Positions 31,613 to 34,391 of a stretch of DNA of 34,391 nucleotides are shown here, in pieces. The DNA is from Bacillus sp. UNC41MFS5 (GTDB lineage: Bacteria > Bacillota > Bacilli > Bacillales_B > DSM-18226): assembly GCF_000686805.1 (NCBI RefSeq), contig NZ_JMLP01000031.1:1-34391 (forward strand). The letters run 5' to 3'. Below the pieces are notes generated by a model. That model ran no database searches. It saw nothing but the letters and a program-made list of their open reading frames with translations, and had not been told where the DNA came from. The translations under genes were made by a program, and so were the position numbers. The first letter of the stretch is position 1. Each line of letters begins with the position of its first letter.

Positions 31613-31762
31613 GAAGATAACTCCGGAAGCTGCCCCCCCGCACAGCAGCTCTAGGAATGATGGTTTGCGACATATCTTGAACCCTCCTTTTTCAAATTCA
31701 ATCTAAAATGGAAAAAACTCCAATTCTCCATTATAGGAAATTTTACCATAAAATGTCGGTGT

Positions 31763-31791
31763 TTTTATTTATTTATTTATTTATTTATTTC
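31763..31791. repeat. ATTT tetranucleotide repeat
   Basis: Six consecutive TTTA/ATTT repeats, about 90 bases upstream of the start at 31673. Prone to slippage; may affect promoter spacing. Confidence 0.85.
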
Positions 31792-31874
31792 CGTTTATTA
31801 TCCCTTGTTTGATTTGCAAAAGATTAACATCTAAACAAAACACATAAAAATAATTGAATGGTGCATCTCTGTTG

Positions 31875-31972
31875 CACTAACCTTCCATGTAATGCAACAA
31901 GAAAAAGAGCCGCAGCTACGACTCTTTGTTAAACTCAAGCACCCAATAATTTAAGTACATTTATTCACAAAC
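31875..31972 (+). repeat. L-U-T repeat copy 17 (complete)
   Basis: ACTAACCTTCCATGTAATG-CAACAAGAAAAA, stem GAGCCG / CGACTC, TTTGTTAAACTCAAGCACCC, then ATAATTTAAGTACATTTATT, CACAAAC. On the minus strand it can terminate the MOSC gene. Confidence 0.88.
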
Positions 31973-32012
31973 AAGATTCATTTCACTAAGGTGCAAATAC
32001 GACCGAGCTTGT

Positions 32013-32579
32013 TTAAACACGTTCAAGCTTTTTAAATGGTCTTTGAGGTAATTCAACACGGATATTATCACCTGGTTTCACTTCTCCACTCTGCAATATA
32101 ACTCCCATTATTCCTGCTTTTCTTATTAGATTTCCGTCTGACTCCTTATCCAAAACAGCCTTTAAAAGACCAGGTTTAAAATTATCAATTTGAGCACAAG
32201 GATTCCGTAAACCTGTTACTTTAATAATTGCAGACTCACCTATTGATAATATCGTGTTAGTAGGGAATTCAAGAAGATTTATTCCGACAGTTGTAATATT
32301 TTCACCCATTTGTCCAGGTTTAATTATAAAACAGTCTGCTAACTCTTCGAATAACTCATTGTGAATTAAATGCACTTGTCTTAGGTTCGGTTGGTTTGGA
32401 TTTTGTGCCACTCTCGAGCGATGTTTAACCGTTGAACCAAAGTGTGCATCGCCTTCTACTCCTAAACCCTTCACTAATCTTATAATCTCTTGATTTTCTT
32501 TACTAAACGTATGCTTCTTACTTATACTAACCGCTATGACTGTTCCTAAAATTGAACTCTCTTTTTTTTCATCAAACAT
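32013..32579 (-). CDS. MOSC domain protein
   Basis: 188 residues. The MOSC core runs from VKGLGVEGDAHFG (about 37-49) through RQVHLIHNELFEEL, GQMGENITTVGINLLEFP and GLRNPCAQIDNFKPGL, whose Cys is the expected molybdenum-cofactor sulfur carrier. It ends with KAGIMGVILQSGEVKPGD. MOSC proteins handle molybdenum cofactor or N-hydroxylated compounds. An orphan molybdenum hydroxylase subunit lies 10 kb away, but nothing ties the two. The gene lies alone between repeat copies 17 and 18. Confidence 0.9.
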   Translation of the reverse strand: MFDEKKESSILGTVIAVSISKKHTFSKENQEIIRLVKGLGVEGDAHFGSTVKHRSRVAQNPNQPNLRQVHLIHNELFEELADCFIIKPGQMGENITTVGINLLEFPTNTILSIGESAIIKVTGLRNPCAQIDNFKPGLLKAVLDKESDGNLIRKAGIMGVILQSGEVKPGDNIRVELPQRPFKKLERV

Positions 32580-32652
32580 TCAATCCTCACAGCCTTCCTT
32601 TTTTTAAACTCCCTGTTTCATATTCAATAAAGGTTTAATTATTCCTTCTTCT

Positions 32653-32746
32653 ACTAACCTGCCCAGTCAGTGGAACAACAAAAAGAGCCGCAGCTACGAC
32701 TCTTTGTTAAAAGCACCCGTTAGTATAAGTGCAAACCTTCACAAAC
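32653..32746 (+). repeat. L-U-T repeat copy 18 (complete)
   Basis: ACTAACCTGCCCAGTCAG-TGGAACAAC, A run, the same stem as copy 17, TTTGTTAAAAGCACCC, GTTAG-TATAAGTGCAAACC, TTCACAAAC. Confidence 0.9.
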
Positions 32747-32802
32747 TTTAAAAATCATTCAATAAGAAAAGAGTATTACCCTTGATGGAGTAATACTTTT
32801 AG

Positions 32803-33327
32803 TCAATCTCTTGCTCTTGTTCTTGCCCTCTGTACATCTCTAATATTCTTCTGAACCGTTATGGCTGCAAATAAACTAAGAACAAATGCCATACCATAAA
32901 ATCCCTTTTCGCTTAAAACAATACTTCTTGCATTGTACAAACCGATGCCCATTAATGAAATAGATACAATAAGTGCAATCCAACTAATTCCATAATAAAT
33001 ATTAGTAACTGGTATTCCTTCATTCTTATCTCTTACTGTTTTTTGTAAAGATACCGCTGAAAAGAGTCCGAATACTAAAATTGCAAAGTAATACCCTTTT
33101 TCATTCAGTTGCATCGTTGCGTTATACAAACCTATAAGATAGGCAGTAACACCTACTAACAGCGCTGCCCAAGAAGCCCCTTGGAATGCTGGAGTCGGTT
33201 CTCCCTCTTTCCTTTTTACTTTCATTTTTGAGTCATTTTGTTTACCTTTTTCTAATAAAACCTCATTATCATTAGATATTGAATGTTTCACCTCCATCTT
33301 TTTATCTAATATATTCTTAATTTCCAA
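32803..33327 (-). CDS. YiaA/YiaB two-helix domain membrane protein
   Basis: 174 residues. A charged N-terminal 45 residues (Lys/Glu/Asn-rich) precede two copies of the YiaAB two-helix unit. The first is [20 protein letters not shown], then [20 protein letters not shown]. The second is [20 protein letters not shown], then [20 protein letters not shown]. Each pair is followed by a basic RD-containing loop. The internal duplication is obvious. Function unknown; inner-membrane location is expected. The long N-terminal extension may be overcalled, because GGAGG sits near codon 11. Confidence 0.88.
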   Translation of the reverse strand: MEIKNILDKKMEVKHSISNDNEVLLEKGKQNDSKMKVKRKEGEPTPAFQGASWAALLVGVTAYLIGLYNATMQLNEKGYYFAILVFGLFSAVSLQKTVRDKNEGIPVTNIYYGISWIALIVSISLMGIGLYNARSIVLSEKGFYGMAFVLSLFAAITVQKNIRDVQRARTRARD

Positions 33328-33354
33328 TTAAGATTCCGAATTCACGACTTGCTA

Positions 33355-33460
33355 AACTATCCTGCTTCGTTAGTGGAACAACAAAAAAAGGCTACCTTAG
33401 CAGCCGAATATTATTGAACTCAAGCACCCGTTAGTTGAAAAAGACCTCTTTTAGGTGAAC
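33355..33460 (+). repeat. L-U-T repeat copy 19 (one and a half units)
   Basis: CTATCCTGCTTCGTTAG-TGGAACAAC, A run, stem GGCT / AGCC, TTATTGAACTCAAGCACCC, GTTAG-TTGAAAAAGACCT, CTTTTAGGT. The last part is the start of a second unit with a small stem. Confidence 0.88.
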
Positions 33461-33519
33461 GGAAACATATTTGGATTTCGGTCTATTAAATAAAGCAACC
33501 TCATAATTTGATAACCAAT

Positions 33520-33678
33520 TCAATTCCCCAATCGACTGAAAATAATCTCATCTGGTTTAGTTGATGAGACAAGTTTTTTAACTATTTCATTACCGTTCTT
33601 ATCCTTGACCACCAAATATATTTCGCATAAATAAAGGTTGTGGTTTATAAAAACTTCAGCTTTATGGTTACGATGGGG
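33520..33678 (-). pseudogene. Coding remnant
   Basis: An open minus-strand frame without a start reads KAEVFINHNLYLCEIYLVVK, then DKNGNEIVKKLVSSTKPDEI and IFSRLGN before TGA. The composition looks like protein but no start codon or ribosome binding site exists. It may be the tail of a gene broken upstream. Unrecognised. Confidence 0.3.
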
Positions 33679-33712
33679 CTACTCTTTGGTTTTTTCCAAA
33701 CATATTCGTTTT

Positions 33713-34099
33713 TTAACTTGCTTTTTTCACACAGTTATAGGCATCATCGAATGGTCTGCTTTCCCAGTTATTTAATTTTATCACCTTATCTATGCCTTGC
33801 TTCAAAATATCCAATATTACCTCTTTTTTCTCTTGGTCCTCTAGTTTAAAAAATCCATTTACATCATAACCAATCTCCACATCACAGAACCCATCTATTA
33901 TTGTTAAAGAAGGAGTTGGGGAGCCATTAACACAGAAGATGTTGATTTGCTTAATATTTTCGGTATTGAATTTTGAAAAACATTTTTCGTAAAGGGTCGT
34001 ATACATCTTGATTGATAAGAAAAATTTGTTTTTACATCTGCAACCCCATCGTCGTTTTCTGAATATAAAAGAAAATGTTTTAATCTCATTATTAATCAC
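33713..34099 (-). CDS. Hypothetical protein (about 128 aa)
   Basis: Possible cytosolic protein with CDVEIGYDVNGFFKLEDQEK and a C-terminal helix DILKQGIDKVIKLNNWES. The frame opens with GTG 34099, which lacks a ribosome binding site. AGGTG seven bases before ATG 34089 belongs to another frame that stays open for 61 codons. This suggests a frameshift near the 5' end, so the true N-terminus is uncertain. Unrecognised; size and setting resemble small immunity-type genes in this region. Confidence 0.5.
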   Translation of the reverse strand: MINNEIKTFSFIFRKRRWGCRCKNKFFLSIKMYTTLYEKCFSKFNTENIKQINIFCVNGSPTPSLTIIDGFCDVEIGYDVNGFFKLEDQEKKEVILDILKQGIDKVIKLNNWESRPFDDAYNCVKKAS

Positions 34100-34140
34100 C
34101 TAAATAAATTTTCTACTTCCATCTATTTTTATCCTTCTTT

Positions 34141-34180
34141 AACTAAGCTGCTTCGTTAGATCAACAAGATTAAAGCAGTA
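34141..34180 (+). repeat. L-U-T repeat copy 20 (left part)
   Basis: AACTAAGCTGCTTCGTTAG-ATCAACAAGATTAAAGCAG. Left arm and unit start; the remainder is diverged. Confidence 0.75.
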
Positions 34181-34299
34181 TTGTCAAACGTATCTGTAAA
34201 AAATGACAAATTTATGAATCTGGTGAAAAACTCTTTTCAATTTCAGTTTTAATTGACATTATTCCTATTAAAGCAGTAGGAATAGTAGGTGTTTTGAAA

Positions 34300-34391
34300 A
34301 TGTCTTTGTATGAAAAATTACCAAGTGATTTTTTGATTCAATTTTATTATGAAGTGAAGAAAATGATTTCAAAAGGATTAGTTTCTAAAAA
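34300..34391 (+). CDS. Hypothetical protein, N-terminal 30 residues (cut by window edge)
   Basis: ATG 34300 with AGGTG 8 bases upstream starts MSLYEKLPSDFLIQFYYEVK and stays open to the edge. The segment YEKLPSDFLIQFYYEVKK is typical of a group of small Bacillus proteins of unknown function. Only the start can be seen. Confidence 0.5.
   Translation, partial: MSLYEKLPSDFLIQFYYEVKKMISKGLVSK

Noticed and set aside
14112..34180. Repeats as canonical integron attC sites
   Set aside because: The core would need GTTRRRY and RYYYAAC; the repeat has GTTAGTT/GTTAGTG and CACTAAC. No integron integrase is in the window. I keep only the architectural analogy.
14112..34180. Repeats as a CRISPR array
   Set aside because: Conserved flanks with variable middles look similar, but copies are kilobases apart, the middles are self-complementary hairpins, and there are no cas genes.
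1..34391. tRNA, rRNA or known riboswitches
   Set aside because: I looked for cloverleaf, T-box and common riboswitch cores and saw none that I could support by eye.

Overview
The window is low-GC Firmicute DNA from a spore-former of the family Bacillaceae. It carries a gamma-type small acid-soluble spore protein, YjcZ-type spore peptides and a DUF1657 protein. It also has a sigma-54/AcoR-controlled acetoin operon and Bacillus-type Shine-Dalgarno sites, with several TTG starts. I cannot fix the genus.

Bases 1 to about 14,100 look like ordinary chromosome. On the minus strand lie the start of hutH (histidine ammonia-lyase, cut by the window edge), an amidohydrolase and a phage Gp49-like protein. 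A plus-strand ABC-F ATPase follows. Next is a complete acetoin-catabolism block read right to left: acoA, acoB, acoC, acoL, a 2,3-butanediol dehydrogenase, and the activator gene acoR. A textbook -24/-12 promoter sits upstream of acoA, with a long palindrome about 95 bases upstream of the likely transcription start that may be the activator site. acoR has its own sigma-A promoter whose -35 box overlaps a perfect cre (CcpA) site.

From about 14,100 to the end the DNA changes character. Single genes or very small operons alternate with a short repeat that I find about 20 times, always in the same orientation. Each full copy has a left arm (ACTAACCTGCTTC), a roughly 60-base unit (GTTAG-TTGAACAAG-AAAAA, a hairpin whose sequence differs from copy to copy, then AACTCAAGCACCC) and a right tail (GTTAG-TTTAAGTA...TTCACAA). 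One copy has no unit (an apparent empty site) and several have one and a half or two. The cargo between repeats is miscellaneous: CBO0543-type membrane proteins, spore-surface peptides, two SMI1/KNR4 (SUKH) proteins, an orphan molybdenum hydroxylase subunit, two glycosyltransferases, a VOC protein, a MOSC protein and a YiaAB protein. The layout resembles a cassette array, but no integrase is visible and the motif does not fit the attC consensus.

Mobile DNA is concentrated on these repeats. A decayed IS110-family element and three shorter relatives without transposase all begin right after the GTTAG of a repeat. At two of the three short ones the right end is followed by TTGAACA, the sequence that normally follows GTTAG. 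The long non-coding left end of the IS110 element, which in this family encodes the bridge RNA, is kept in one copy that has lost its transposase (17876-18250). A 917-base group II intron without an open reading frame is inserted precisely inside another repeat unit. A second decayed IS110-type element and an IS1182-type transposase remnant also abut repeat sequence.

Several genes in this half are damaged: a SUKH gene by one stop codon, a YjcZ gene by two compensating indels, a membrane gene by a seven-G run just after its best start, and a CBO0543 gene by IS110 truncation. This fits a fast-turnover accessory region.
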